Part shown: in pieces, positions 32,691-42,390 of the stretch
Position numbering within the stretch: the stretch's first letter is position 1
How the letters are laid out: every line of letters begins with the position of its first letter
Assembly: GCA_943736015.1 (NCBI GenBank)
Contig: OX031065.1
Coordinates: forward strand, 21,652,427 to 21,716,426
Source of the DNA: Tridacna crocea
Taxonomy: Eukaryota > Mollusca > Bivalvia > Cardiida > Cardiidae
Length of the DNA stretch: 64,000 nt
Direction: 5' to 3'
Notes under the pieces: generated by a model
What the model saw: only the letters and a program-made list of their open reading frames with translations
Told to the model about the DNA's origin: nothing
The model's database searches: none
Position numbers and translations under genes: made by a program

Positions 32691-33115
32691 TCATGAGGTA
32701 CAATGGTCCTTTGACATGCAGAAAATTAACAAATTAACCAAAAGCAAAAAGTATCGACCCAGGTCAGCCTGCGGGGACTGCGCAGGCTGACCCGAGTCGA
32801 CACTTTTTGTAGATATATTAAGCCTGGGTCCACACTTTTTTGTAGATGCATTAACCCTTTCCCAAACAATCCCTGTTTTTTTTAGGGTCTGGAATAGTAG
32901 CCTTTTTAAAAACATTGTGGGAAAAGGAGAAAATGCTGGAAACCAGCATTTTCTCCTTTTCCCACAATGTTTTATACCCTATCATAGACGAAAATAATCC
33001 TTTCAGCAAGAGTTGAATTGGTCGTCTGCAAATGCTTTCAATTTAGTCTAGTCCAAAAGTTTGTCGTTTAGGAAAGGGTTAAGCATTGCTTTCACAGCAC
33101 ATGGCCCATATTTAT
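32691..33115 (+). mobile_element. Family D-prime MITE, copy 4, split by an A element
   Basis: The left part carries the hairpin CAGCCTGCGGGGACTGCGCA and TTTTTGTAGATGCA. The right part resumes at 33083 with CACAGCACATGGCCCATA. The A copy between them is flanked by TTAA on both sides. Confidence 0.75.
32851..33082 (-). mobile_element. Family A MITE, copy 15 (complete), nested in D-prime
   Basis: TTAACCCTTTCCCAAACAAT to CGTTTAGGAAAGGGTTAA. Perfect long stem GTGGGAAAAGGAGAAAATGC / GCATTTTCTCCTTTTCCCAC with loop GGAAACC. Confidence 0.92.
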
Positions 33116-33129
33116 TCAATCCATAAAAC

Positions 33130-33262
33130 CGCTTGCAAATCTCCTTGGAGACAAGGTTAAATTACTCGTGACAAGCACCGGCTCCTTTTGCCTCAATATT
33201 TTCACAGGTCGTCCCCTTCAAAACGGAGAATAAAACTAGCCTGCAGGTGGTAAAGTGCTTAA
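33130..33262. mobile_element. Family B-like fragment
   Basis: AATTACTCGTGACAAGCA, GGCTCCTTTTGCCTCAATAT, and GGTGGTAAAGTGCTTAA recall the right half of family B. Confidence 0.45.
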
Positions 33263-33824
33263 ACTGGAGCTAAATCACCGTCCATTGATAACAGAATTTC
33301 GTTCTATCCCAATTTTCCGAGATAAGATCGTTAGACAAGTCTTGTTTATGTGTAAACTTTGGTTTATAGGGTAATAGAAGACGTTGCCTAGCAATTTGTG
33401 TGATAGAAGTTGAAAGATTTATAAATACTGTTTTTCCAGCAAATTGATAAAAAAGTGAAGCCGGGGATTTTTAGTGTCAAAACATAAATATTCTAATTAC
33501 CGCTCATTAAAATGATGTTTAACATAACTTAAGACAAGAAGCGCACAAAGTGTTTGGTTGAGATTAGATAAGGCGAACGAGAATGTCTCGCCGAAAGGCG
33601 GTAGCATTTTATCTGTACTTTCTCCTGAAAGTTGTGTTTCAGGACCTTTTCCTCTCTGAAGCACAAATATTTTACATGGATTTTTTGTAGAAACTTTCTC
33701 TCCCTATATTTCGGCGTAGCTAAATGTGCTTGCTTCTGAACTAGTGTTTGGTACTGAGAACAAATGAATGAATAGAAAATTATGATTGGTCAGAAAGGTA
33801 GACATGTTTATTCTAAGGGCCCCT
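33263..33824. other. Unassigned stretch
   Basis: No repeat family recognised. A few homeodomain-type TAATTA-like sites occur (for example TCTAATTACC near 33492), as expected in AT-rich DNA. Confidence 0.35.
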
Positions 33825-34021
33825 GGGCCCGTATTCACCAACCATTCTTGAGAATATTCTTGGTCTTATTCTCCAAGGTTTTCTAATTTGTAAGTAACAC
33901 AACTTCTGATTGGCTAAACCATTCGGTTTAGCCAATCAGAAGTTGTGTTACTTACAAATGTAGAAAATTCTGGAGAATAAGACAAAGAACGTTCTTAAGA
34001 ATGGTTGGTGAATACGGGCCC
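33825..34021. mobile_element. Family E palindromic MITE, copy 3 (best preserved)
   Basis: GGGCCCGTATTCACCAACCA at the left, TGGTTGGTGAATACGGGCCC at the right, and a centre of CTGATTGGCTAAACCATTC followed by its inverse. The 197 bp form one nearly continuous palindrome. The flanking base is T on both sides, and AAGGGCCCC occurs just outside the left end. Confidence 0.92.
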
Positions 34022-34629
34022 TGTTGTAAAAAATATAGACATGATTATTATTGGGGCCCTTGGCTATTTACTGGTAATTTACATCATCTGTCTTTTTTTT
34101 AAACAGAAGTACTTCCTGTCCTTTTTCATGTCTTATTCTGAAAATCATTTTGAACTGTAATTTGCATCACCTTTCCCGTTATTAAGTAATACCACAGCAC
34201 ACCTCGTTTAAATGTATTTCCTTCGTTTAACCACCACTAGTGAGGGACTCTACAGCGTTCTGCTGAAGGACGATTCAACTTGGATGAATGTACGAAAAAA
34301 AAAAAACTTTTTCGTCATGTAAGAAGAAAGAACAACATTATAGGCAAAAACAAGAATTTGTGAACGGTATACACCCAAGTTCAGCGTGTGCAAGACCTTG
34401 TACAACATGCTATTATGTTTTCTTTTCTTGATATATGAGGGCTTTTGCCCGAAACAAGGTATCAAAAATAATTTTTTGCGGTATACCGTATGTCAATTTA
34501 CTACTAAATGACGATTCCTTGTGATATCTGTTCGAGGTTCAATACCAACGATTTCCACAGTGTTAAGAATTTCATCTTCACCAGGAAATATGGTATACTA
34601 GCACAAGTAAGGGGATGTGCACTTGGTCA
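34022..34629. other. Unassigned spacer
   Basis: Nothing recognised. Confidence 0.35.
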
Positions 34630-34703
34630 AAGTAGTTGTGTTTCTTTTAATTTTAGAAATTTCTTGAGAACACGACTAAGAATGTTCGTAAGAATGGTTT
34701 AAC
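34630..34703. mobile_element. Family E half-copy
   Basis: GTAGTTGTGTTTCTTTTAAT, then TTAGAAATTTCTTGAGAACA and TAAGAATGTTCGTAAGAATG, match the right half of E without its terminus. Confidence 0.5.
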
Positions 34704-34711
34704 AAGTTCTA

Positions 34712-34835
34712 TGCTAAGGTTCTGAAGTGCCATGCACAAGGACTCCTGCGAAGAAACCTAATGCTCTGAGTCAGGATCGGACCCGTAGCCTCCAGGTTGC
34801 AAATCCTACGTCTTTACTACTAAGGTACGCAAGAA
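34712..34835 (-). mobile_element. SINE-like repeat with AAGTGCC..GCAC motif
   Basis: TTCTGAAGTGCCATGCACAA, then GAGTCAGGATCGGACCCG (inverse of a B-box type motif) and TTACTACTAAGGTACG. The copy at 41525-41690 shares CTCTGAAGTG and CAAGGACACTCCTG. Minus-strand tRNA-derived SINE. Confidence 0.55.
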
Positions 34836-35057
34836 CGTTCCGTGGAACGCTTAACATTTCGTTTTTATGTTTTTTTATGCATTTTTCACCATTTTCTCTT
34901 TCTTTGATTTCGCGATGGCCAATGCATCTGCCTATGCTCTTACCAATACCTCATACGATATTCTTTTCAAACCACTGAATGCTTTTCCATTTTCGAGACA
35001 GTGATCGGCGTTGAAAGAGGAACGAATCGTGTCACAATGATTATAATCAACCCTCGT

Positions 35058-35150
35058 AAAAAAATTAACCGAGCGAGGGGTTTGAACCTGCAGTTCCTTG
35101 GTTTTAAGCCGTATGCGTTACTGATAGTGCGACCGGGCTAAACAAATACA
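35058..35150 (-). mobile_element. tRNA-like SINE head, minus strand
   Basis: On the minus strand: TAGCCCGGTCGCACTATCAG and CAGGTTCAAACCCC (B-box type). No poly-A or body identified. Confidence 0.5.
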
Positions 35151-35251
35151 CATTATGACACTCATTACAACAAGAACAGGATGTCAGCAATATCCGTCAT
35201 GCTAAGTGAGTTGAATGCTTTTACGCAATATTTTATTACAAGAACACTTAA

Positions 35252-35510
35252 ATGTGACCCATCATGCAAAAAGGGACTTCTGGGAATTGCGAAAAGTGTC
35301 AATTCTGGTCAGACTGCTCGAATTGCGCAGGCAGACCGGGATTGATATTTTTCGCCTTAATGACTTTTTCTGTATGAAAAGTGGTCATTGTACGATGTTA
35401 TACAATCCTTTTTGAATTACCAACATAAATTGATCTGCACTATTGTTGACCTGTTTTATCTGATTGATATACAGAATTCCAAGATGGTCTCTTTTTGCGT
35501 GATGGATCAA
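35252..35510 (-). mobile_element. Family D3 MITE, copy 2
   Basis: TGTGACCCATCATGCAAAAA at the left and TTTGCGTGATGGATCAAA at the right. The hairpin (CAATTCTGGTCAGACTGC / CAGACCGGGATTG) lies near the left end, so this copy is inverted relative to 9754-10015. Confidence 0.75.
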
Positions 35511-35853
35511 ATGTTATTCAAAACGCAGCGTTCAGCCCGTGGATACAAATTTTCTTTCACGCCCCTTTCCCACCTTCTCTACACCCAGTCGGTAATTCTC
35601 AAGACTTTTTTTTTTTTCGCTTTCAACTGTTATACTGGCTGCTTAATGCTGTATTTAACATTATATTGTTTATATCGCCGCGCTTAGTGTATATTTATAC
35701 ATCATTATCCTAGATGTTTCTTGCCCGCTATTTCTCCCCACATTCTCTGGAAGCAACTGGCCTCTTGAATTTAGTACTGAATCCCCACAGTAGGCCTTGA
35801 GCCTGCGAATATTATATTTTTGCACGCCCCTTCCATAGTAATCGCTTAATCCT

Positions 35854-36078
35854 TTAACCCTTTCCCAAACAAGCCCTGGTTTTAACGTGTCTGCAAAAAA
35901 AGTTTTTGAAAACACTGGGAAAAGAAGAAATTGCTCGTAACGAGCATTTTCTCCTTTTCCCACAGTGTTTTCTGTCCTTTTTGAGAACTTTCTGCTATTT
36001 TCTCCAAATGTAAAATTGTCGTCTGCAAACTCTTTTGGTTTGGAAGAGTCCAAAATTTGTCGTTTGGGAAAGGGTTAA
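35854..36078 (-). mobile_element. Family A MITE, copy 16 (subgroup with B-type loop)
   Basis: TTAACCCTTTCCCAAACAAG to GTTTGGGAAAGGGTTAA. The stem centre is GAAATTGCTCGTAACGAGCA, the loop type of family B, while the arms and ends are family A. The copy at 46760 shares this centre. Confidence 0.88.
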
Positions 36079-36120
36079 CAAGCAACCTCGTGTTTTAGCC
36101 ACCCTGAAGAAAAAAATGTT

Positions 36121-36345
36121 TTAACTCTTTACCAAACAATCCCTGGTCTTTATGCCACAGAAGAGGAAGCCTTTTGAAAACATTGTGGGAAAGAGGGGAA
36201 GTGCTTGTTATCAGCATTTTCTCTCTTTTTTTTTTAAACAATGTGTCTTGTTCATTAAGGGACGCATCTCTCCATTTGAGCCATATTGAATAAGTTTTCT
36301 GCAAATTACTTCCTGTAAGAACAAGTCTAAAATTTTGTCGTCCCA
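36121..36345 (-). mobile_element. Family A MITE, copy 17
   Basis: TTAACTCTTTACCAAACAAT at the left. The stem is asymmetric because a T-run replaces part of the right arm. The right end (AAATTTTGTCGTCCCACAAG) is eroded and has no TTAA. Confidence 0.72.
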
Positions 36346-36399
36346 CAAGGACTTAGCTATTTATTCAATCTGCTCTTTGAATGCCTACATAAAGCAAAG

Positions 36400-36430
36400 C
36401 CCCATTAGCATAGTGGTAGCAATAATTATG
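36400..36430 (+). mobile_element. tRNA-like A-box fragment
   Basis: CCATTAGCATAGTGGTAGCA matches a tRNA A box. No B box is visible downstream, so this is probably a SINE relic. Confidence 0.3.
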
Positions 36431-36997
36431 CTGCTGCAAAACGAAACAAGAAAGTCGTTTGAAGAAGATAAAGAAAAAATATTAAACCTTCACAAGGGAC
36501 GCACAGAATACATCTAATACCGGTACAACATTTTAAGAAGGATCGATTTCAAAAACGTTTTTCTATTTTTCAATGCATCACACCAATGAGTACATATACT
36601 GTACTACAAAAAACTACTTTTCGTTGCAAAGATAAAGAGCATGTGGTTACATATAGTAAAAAGATGCAATAATCAGTAGTGGTATTCCTAAGATATTCCT
36701 ACGCTGAAGCGAAACATCTATTTCCACTGTAATTTTACTCTGGAAAATATGATATCGTTTAAAATTATCACGATTGTAGCATCTTAATAGATCTACTTTT
36801 GAATGTTTTGCCTTCATATATAGAATTATCATTTTCAATTTTTTCATTTTCTTGGCAATTTATATGTATTTAAAATTATTGAATCAATCTAAATTCTCAA
36901 TAATCTAACAACAAAAATAATTATGCAATTCTAAATAATCTAACAACAAAAATAGTTATGCCATGTTGACCAGATGCTTCAGGGGAGGATTGCCTCT

Positions 36998-37183
36998 ATA
37001 ACTCTTTAAAACACAGTACCGACTTTTAACGAACCTCAGACAGAAGACTGTAGAAAACATTGCGGGAAAAGGAAAAAATGCCCCTTCCCAAAACAAATTC
37101 CAAATTTTCAGTTACTTTTATTTTGTCTACAAATGCTTTCAGTTTGGGCCAGTCTAAAATTTTTTCGTTTGATAACGGGTTAG
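36998..37183 (-). mobile_element. Family A MITE, copy 18 (stem partly deleted)
   Basis: TAACTCTTTAAAACACAGTA, GTAGAAAACATTGCGGGAAA, then the right arm is mostly missing (ATGCCCCTTCCC). TACAAATGCTTTCAGTTTGG and GATAACGGGTTAG complete the right side. Confidence 0.68.
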
Positions 37184-37394
37184 TTAAAAATCCCAGTATT
37201 ATTCTATGAGACCAGACATGACGTCATTGTACCGGATATACCATACTGACACATGTAATTGATCATTTGACATTCCATACAATACTCCTTGGCAAATTTT
37301 AAGGACAAAAAAACTTATACACATGTATGTACAGGCGACGAATCCGATCAAGAAATACAAGATAAACAAGTAATTTCAATTCTTGATTTCTCTC

Positions 37395-37980
37395 CAGTAA
37401 TAATTAAGCCTTATAGAACACACCCCTTAGTTTTTTACACACACCCTTTTGTTAAGAAATGTAGAAAACAGAACATTATTTTAGAAATTACAAATAAAGG
37501 TTTAATTTTAGTATCATCTTATCTGACATTATCCCAAAATATAGAAATCGGTACTTTGATACAGATATTTAGAATACAAGCTCTTATTTTAAAGAAAAGA
37601 ACCCTATTAAAAAGGTAGATTACTGGACTTTATTTTAATAGTGTAGAATGCGAAACCTTCGTATTGAAATGAAAATGATTGTAGAATACTAGTCGTTTTA
37701 TAAAAAAAGATACCGGAATACATATACTTATTTCAGAAAGTCTGGAATACTCGCCCTTATATCAGAGATGTCAAAAACAGGATATTGCTTAAAAAATATG
37801 GGCATCAAGACCTTAATTGAGCAATATAGTATACTGGCTTCTCTATAAGAAATGTAAAATACTGGCCCCTATTTAAAGACATGTAGGAATCAGGCAGCTA
37901 TTCCAGAAATGTAGAATACAGGCTCATATTTCAGAAATTACAAGTCCTTATATCGTCCAGAAATGTAGTTTACGCGACAT
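37395..37980 (-). repeat. Inverted duplicate of array H segment 14580-15182
   Basis: From CAGTAATAATTAAGCC to AATGTAGTTTACGCGACAT this is the reverse complement of the array segment, in unbroken order, with scattered substitutions and a few small indels. The left edge is sharp. The right edge stops ten bases before a SINE begins. An open frame of 109 codons at 37289-37618 lies mostly in it and is not a gene. Confidence 0.93.
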
Positions 37981-37990
37981 AGAAAGCTTG

Positions 37991-38190
37991 CCATCCCGGC
38001 TGGGTAGCTTAGTGGTAAGCATATCTAACTCTTGGCCTGTTGGTTACGGGTTCGATATCAGTTTCATTCTTTCGAATCTTAGCCTGTGCACCTCTGATGC
38101 ATGTGAGATCAGTGTTGAGAGGTTTGCAAAGAAAGTTGTGTCAGTAATAGTGAGAGAAAGGCAGAAAGCTGGTAAAAACCTACGTATAAA
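37991..38190 (+). mobile_element. tRNA-derived SINE with CCTCTGATGCATGTGA body
   Basis: Head: GGCTGGGTAGCTTAGTGGTA (A box), then ACGGGTTCGATATC (B box). Body: GTGCACCTCTGATGCATGTG and AAGAAAGTTGTGTCAGTAAT. A related body lies at 48150-48300, and a scrap at about 3301-3320. Confidence 0.72.
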
Positions 38191-39317
38191 TTTGCAGTGA
38201 CTGCCGTGATGAAAATCTTGTTAAACTCCGATACAAATAAACAAGTAAACAGAGGTAGTTTGCCCAGTATTGACTTTCTTAAACTTGATAGGACGATAAA
38301 AAGTTTCATAGTTCCCCGTAAATTCAGGGGCCACTTCACTAATCGGTGTAATTTTATTCCAACTTTGAAATATAACGCTATTAAGCTGATTGTCCAGGTA
38401 GCTTAATCTCATTGATTTATCTTGCAGTTCAGATTAAGGACCTGTCTAACGTTGTTGGCTAACGTTGTAAAGAAAGTTATTTCATTTAAATCTAAATAAA
38501 AATGATTTACTTTACATAGATTTTGAAAGAAATTCGTACAACTTCAACACTAAATTTATCGATAATAGCTTCCAAGGGAGCATGAGGCAGTGTCTGTCCC
38601 TTGATCTTGATGCAGTTCCAAAGGTAACTCCAGGAATCCAACCTATCATGTTTGATGGGAGAGGCCGGCGATCTAACGGTACACTACTGACCTCTTGAAT
38701 AGAATAGAATCAAAGCATATGCTGCATTACAAGTTCCACTACTTAGCCTGTGACATTTCGATTGATTTCTGTTTATGATTTCTGTGGGTGTTTTAAAAGC
38801 TGTAATTAAAGAACGTTATGCATTACTTATTTTTCCCGATTCCGACAACTAATAGTCAAATATGTTTTTGTTCGAAATTTAGAGCTTACTTCAATTTCCT
38901 CAAGAATGTTAACCTGACGTTTCCTTTAACATATAGAAGTAACAATTAACTATTCACGTCATAGTTTCTATAACCTACATTCTTGTACCATCTGTGGTGC
39001 TACGCAAATGCACACATTTTTATTACCAGCATATCATAACAATGTCAGCATCCCTTATTAGAAAGACTTAAAACGATAAACAGGTCTAAAATAATTTTGA
39101 CACCGACATGAAACCGGATCCGGTTTTCGCTTTTCATCTGGCTTTCATGAAACTGTTAAAGTGGGGATATGGGTCTTCATTCTAGAAGCTTTCTTGGGGT
39201 GGGACAATCGTAAAATTTACAATCAAAATGAAAATATGATATAAGCAGCGCTGCAGGTTATTTGCATCTTTCAAACGCCTAATGATAAGCAAATCATCGC
39301 ATGACACGTATCCCATT
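38191..39317. other. Unassigned 1.1 kb stretch
   Basis: No gene or repeat family. A 16 bp perfect palindrome AAACCGGATCCGGTTT lies at 39111-39126. Confidence 0.35.
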
Positions 39318-39580
39318 TGGAGTGCAACACGCGAAAAGGTGCATTCGGACATTTGCGTAAAGTGTCGTCTCGGATCAGCCTGCGCAGTCCGCGCAGGCTA
39401 ATCCGAGACGGTACTTTCCGTTTTAATGCCATTTTCTGTTTTGCGCATGTCTACTGTAGCACAAAATCTAATGTAGTCGTAAAGTGCCGTCTCGGATTAG
39501 CCTGCGCGGACTGCGCAGGCTGATCCGAGACGACACTTTACGCAGATGTCCGAATGTCCCTTTTCGCGTGTTGCACTCCA
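39318..39580. mobile_element. Family D1 double-hairpin MITE, copy 2 (complete)
   Basis: Ends GGAGTGCAACACGCGAAAAG and CTTTTCGCGTGTTGCACTCC, flanked by ATTT on both sides. Two clean hairpins: CAGCCTGCGCAGTCCGCGCA and its partner TGCGCGGACTGCGCAGGCTG. The second hairpin is close to the inverse of the first, so the whole 263 bp can also fold end to end. Confidence 0.9.
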
Positions 39581-39597
39581 TTTACCCCATTAATCTA

Positions 39598-39758
39598 TAG
39601 CCTGTTGAATCCTGGTGTATGGTGACCCGTTGACATACATGGAATACGGATACTAAAGGCAAACAGTTTCTACCAAGGTTTGCCTGGCATGGGTCCATCT
39701 TTTTTTTTTGCAGATGTATTAAATTATCTTTTCACAGAGCATGAGTCATGTAAAAATC
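39598..39758 (+). mobile_element. Family D-prime remnant
   Basis: CTAAAGGCAAACAGTTTCTA, then TTTTTTGCAGATGTATTAAA and CTTTTCACAGAGCATGAGTC. The hairpin has collapsed to CAAGGTTTGCCTGGCATGGG. Confidence 0.5.
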
Positions 39759-40109
39759 CTTAAGATTTAAAAGAAAATAGGTCGTTTTATTTCATGTTTA
39801 TTATAGCTTATCGAAAAATATCGGTGAAATATTTTTCGAGATTTCATGGTTACGACCAGTGAAAATAATCGATTCTTTATACTCTGATTCTTCAGTTGAA
39901 GGCGGAAATACAAGTTACCTGGTTAAAATGCGCGTGCCTCACAACCAGATGGAAATATGACGTAATATACCTTACATTTCTCGCACTTGTTGTAACAATA
40001 TTGTAATGTGTTGCCATGCGGAGGGGGTACGCCACGGGGAATAACCAAAAAGAACTGTTCTGGATTTTGATTAAGTTCCCTCCTAGAAAAAGTTAAAAAC
40101 GTGAAATAA

Positions 40110-40275
40110 ATATTTTTTTTTGCCTATGAAAGATCGAAATTTATCTCATCGAGTGAACATCATCGGTAATATTTTAACGAGTGGCGCAACCACTCGTGAA
40201 AATATTACCGATGATGTTCACGAGATGAAATAAATTTAGATCTTTTACCGTAAAAAAACAAATATCCTCTATATA
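40110..40275. mobile_element. Family F hairpin MITE, copy 2
   Basis: A long perfect-looking hairpin: GAGTGAACATCATCGGTAAT and AATATTTTAACGAGTGG on the left pair with CCACTCGTGAAAATATT and ATTACCGATGATGTTCACGA on the right. The right end reads CAAATATCCTCT, the same as the ends of the split copy at 1008. Confidence 0.85.
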
Positions 40276-40686
40276 TTCTAGCATGGTCTGCTTGTAATAT
40301 GGAACGGATTTGGTTCAGTAAAACTACAAATGGTAAATTAACCAGGGTTTTTCGTTCACTTCATCTGTCTGTAACATCATCTGTATAATAAGACCAGATT
40401 GCTAAACCAAAATGATACCAAGACATATAAACAGCGCTTTTGAAATCTGCCACATCTAATTATCGCCCGTGTAAAATGGCCAATGAATTTATTTAAAAGG
40501 CAAGCCGCAGGAAATGCTAAAATTTTGTTAGTGATATTTCCGCTAGATGAAGCTATCAAATGAACAATTTCTTGCGTGTCATATTTTAAGGAGAATCAAT
40601 CGTTCTTGCAGGTCTGTAATGGAGTTCCTCAGCATGAGGAAAAACAGTCAGTCGGCCTTATCCTCTCCTGCCACTTGTCATTTTAT

Positions 40687-40930
40687 TTAACCTTTTACCA
40701 AAAAAGATCCAATTCTTCAACAACTCCTGAAAGAAAGGAGGTACTAGTATAGAGAAAGCATTGTGGGAAAATGGAGAAAACGTTGGTTACCAGCATTTTC
40801 TCCTTCCCACACTGCTTCCCACTAATTTCAGGATAGATACCATTTTTCCAGCAACATTTTATTTTTCGTCTGTAAGTGCTTTAAATTTGAATTAGGCTGA
40901 TTTTTTTTTTTTCGTCTAGTAAAGGATTAA
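40687..40930 (-). mobile_element. Family A MITE, copy 19
   Basis: TTAACCTTTTACCAAAAAAG to TCTAGTAAAGGATTAA. The stem is present but the loop reads GGTTACC, whereas other minus-strand copies read GGTAACC. Confidence 0.8.
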
Positions 40931-41121
40931 ACGGTCGTTCGGTAGACAAGAAAACCAGGACTGCCTGCTAGTTTAGTTTGTTTTGAGTTAAATATAAAAA
41001 CATATGTCTTACAACACCGCAATAAGCTCTTTTGGGTGGGGTTCGTCAACGAATTTGTATACCGTTCTGATTCTTAATTTTAAGACTACCCATGATATTG
41101 GCTGAAACGTTCAGATATATT

Positions 41122-41350
41122 TTAACTCTTTACCAAACAATTCCTGGTTTTAATAACCTTGAGGAAGAAACCTTTTTAAAACATTGTGAGAAAAGGAGAA
41201 AATGCTAGTAACCAGCATTTTCTCCTTTTCCCGCAATGTTTTGTACTCTGCTGGGAACAAATTTCAATTTTTGAGTAATATTTATTTTGTCGTATGCAAA
41301 TGATTTCAATTTGGACTAGTCTAAGATTGTGTCGTTTGGTAATTAATTAA
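41122..41350 (-). mobile_element. Family A MITE, copy 20
   Basis: TTAACTCTTTACCAAACAAT to GTTTGGTAATTAATTAA. The stem TGTGAGAAAAGGAGAAAATG / TTTTCTCCTTTTCCCGCA is nearly intact. Confidence 0.86.
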
Positions 41351-41524
41351 ACAGAATTTTGAGCTGGGAAAAATGAACGCCTGGAAATATTTCATTTATT
41401 GTAGTTTTCCTTTGAGCTCTTTCAGCGCATGCTTTACATCCAATTGTTCGTTTGTTTGAATGGTCCTTTACGTCGCTTTCAACATTATTTCAGTCTTACC
41501 ACGGCGACAGCTCACTTACAAATA

Positions 41525-41690
41525 TTTCACCAGTGCTAGGGTAAGGCTCTGAAGTGTCTTGCCCAAGGACACTCCTGTGAAAAAACCCGGTGGAGCCAGT
41601 GAGGCGCGAACTCGAACACTTTATACCACTGAGCAAAACTGAGGACCTCTGGCTTACATGTAAATATGACCACTCTCGGTGGCTCAATCA
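41525..41690 (-). mobile_element. tRNA-derived SINE with AAGTGTCTTGCCCAAGGACAC
   Basis: CTCTGAAGTGTCTTGCCCAA, CCGGTGGAGCCAGTGAGG, GCGAACTCGAACAC (inverse B box) and TATACCACTGAGC (inverse A box). The order fits a minus-strand SINE. Relatives at 34712 and 45830. Confidence 0.6.
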
Positions 41691-41756
41691 CACGGTTTGC
41701 GATTCAAACTCTAAATAAACTAGTTTTATCTTATAAACGTAACACAACAAGCAGGC

Positions 41757-41855
41757 GTTATAGATGTAAATCAGGCTGCACGTTCTGTGCAGTCTGATCT
41801 TCATCTATGCCGCCTGCAAAAGCCCTTGTTTTCCGAAGTGGGGCTGAAAGGGCTA
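41757..41855 (-). mobile_element. Family C MITE, copy 9 (eroded)
   Basis: GTAAATCAGGCTGCACGTTC and GTGCAGTCTGATCTTCATCT; ends GGGCTGAAAGGGCTAA. Confidence 0.68.
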
Positions 41856-42161
41856 AATCGTTGATGTTTTCAATAGATACCAGTATTTTGCGTCTTTGAT
41901 CTTCCCTCTGAAAACATTCGCGTGACAACTCTTTCAGTTATGTTCTAACACTATCCCAAAATTCCTGTATAAAAATCTATTCTGTTGCAGGTGTTTTTCT
42001 CGATAAGCTGGCGCAATCGTATATTCTGATCTTGATCCTGATCCACGCCCTTCTTTCTTATCAATCATTCTAGCCATACAATTCCCTATTGGCCCGCTAC
42101 GAGACAATTCCTTATTTAAAAGCCCCCGAGGAAAACGGCCAGTATTTTTTAAAGTTTTAGT

Positions 42162-42390
42162 TTAACCCATTACCACACAATCCCTACTTTTGACGCCCCT
42201 GAGAAAGAAGCTTTTTGAAAACACTGTAGGAAAAGGAGAAAATGCTGGTAACCAGCATTTTCTCTTTTTCCCACAGTGTTTTCTACCCTTCCCAGAACAA
42301 ATTTCAATTTTTCAGTCACCTTTATTTTTTCGTCTGCAAATGCTTTCAATTTGAACCAGTCTAAAATTTTGTCGTGTGGTAAAGAGTTAA
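42162..42390 (-). mobile_element. Family A MITE, copy 21 (complete)
   Basis: TTAACCCATTACCACACAAT to GTCGTGTGGTAAAGAGTTAA, with stem GTAGGAAAAGGAGAAAATGC / GCATTTTCTCTTTTTCCCAC and loop GGTAACC. Confidence 0.9.

Noticed and set aside
35670-36053. 127-codon minus-strand frame
   Set aside because: Mostly within the family A copy at 35854-36078; the residues mirror those in other A copies (for example FADD and GKGENA).
14580-37980. Midpoint of the inverted duplicate pair coincides with the foldback element at 26065-26500
   Set aside because: Both centres are near 26.28 kb, but nothing between shows matching inverse order, so this is most likely coincidence and not one giant palindrome.
39111-39126. 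Perfect palindrome AAACCGGATCCGGTTT
   Set aside because: Sixteen bases with no copies or partner sites in the window; may be chance.
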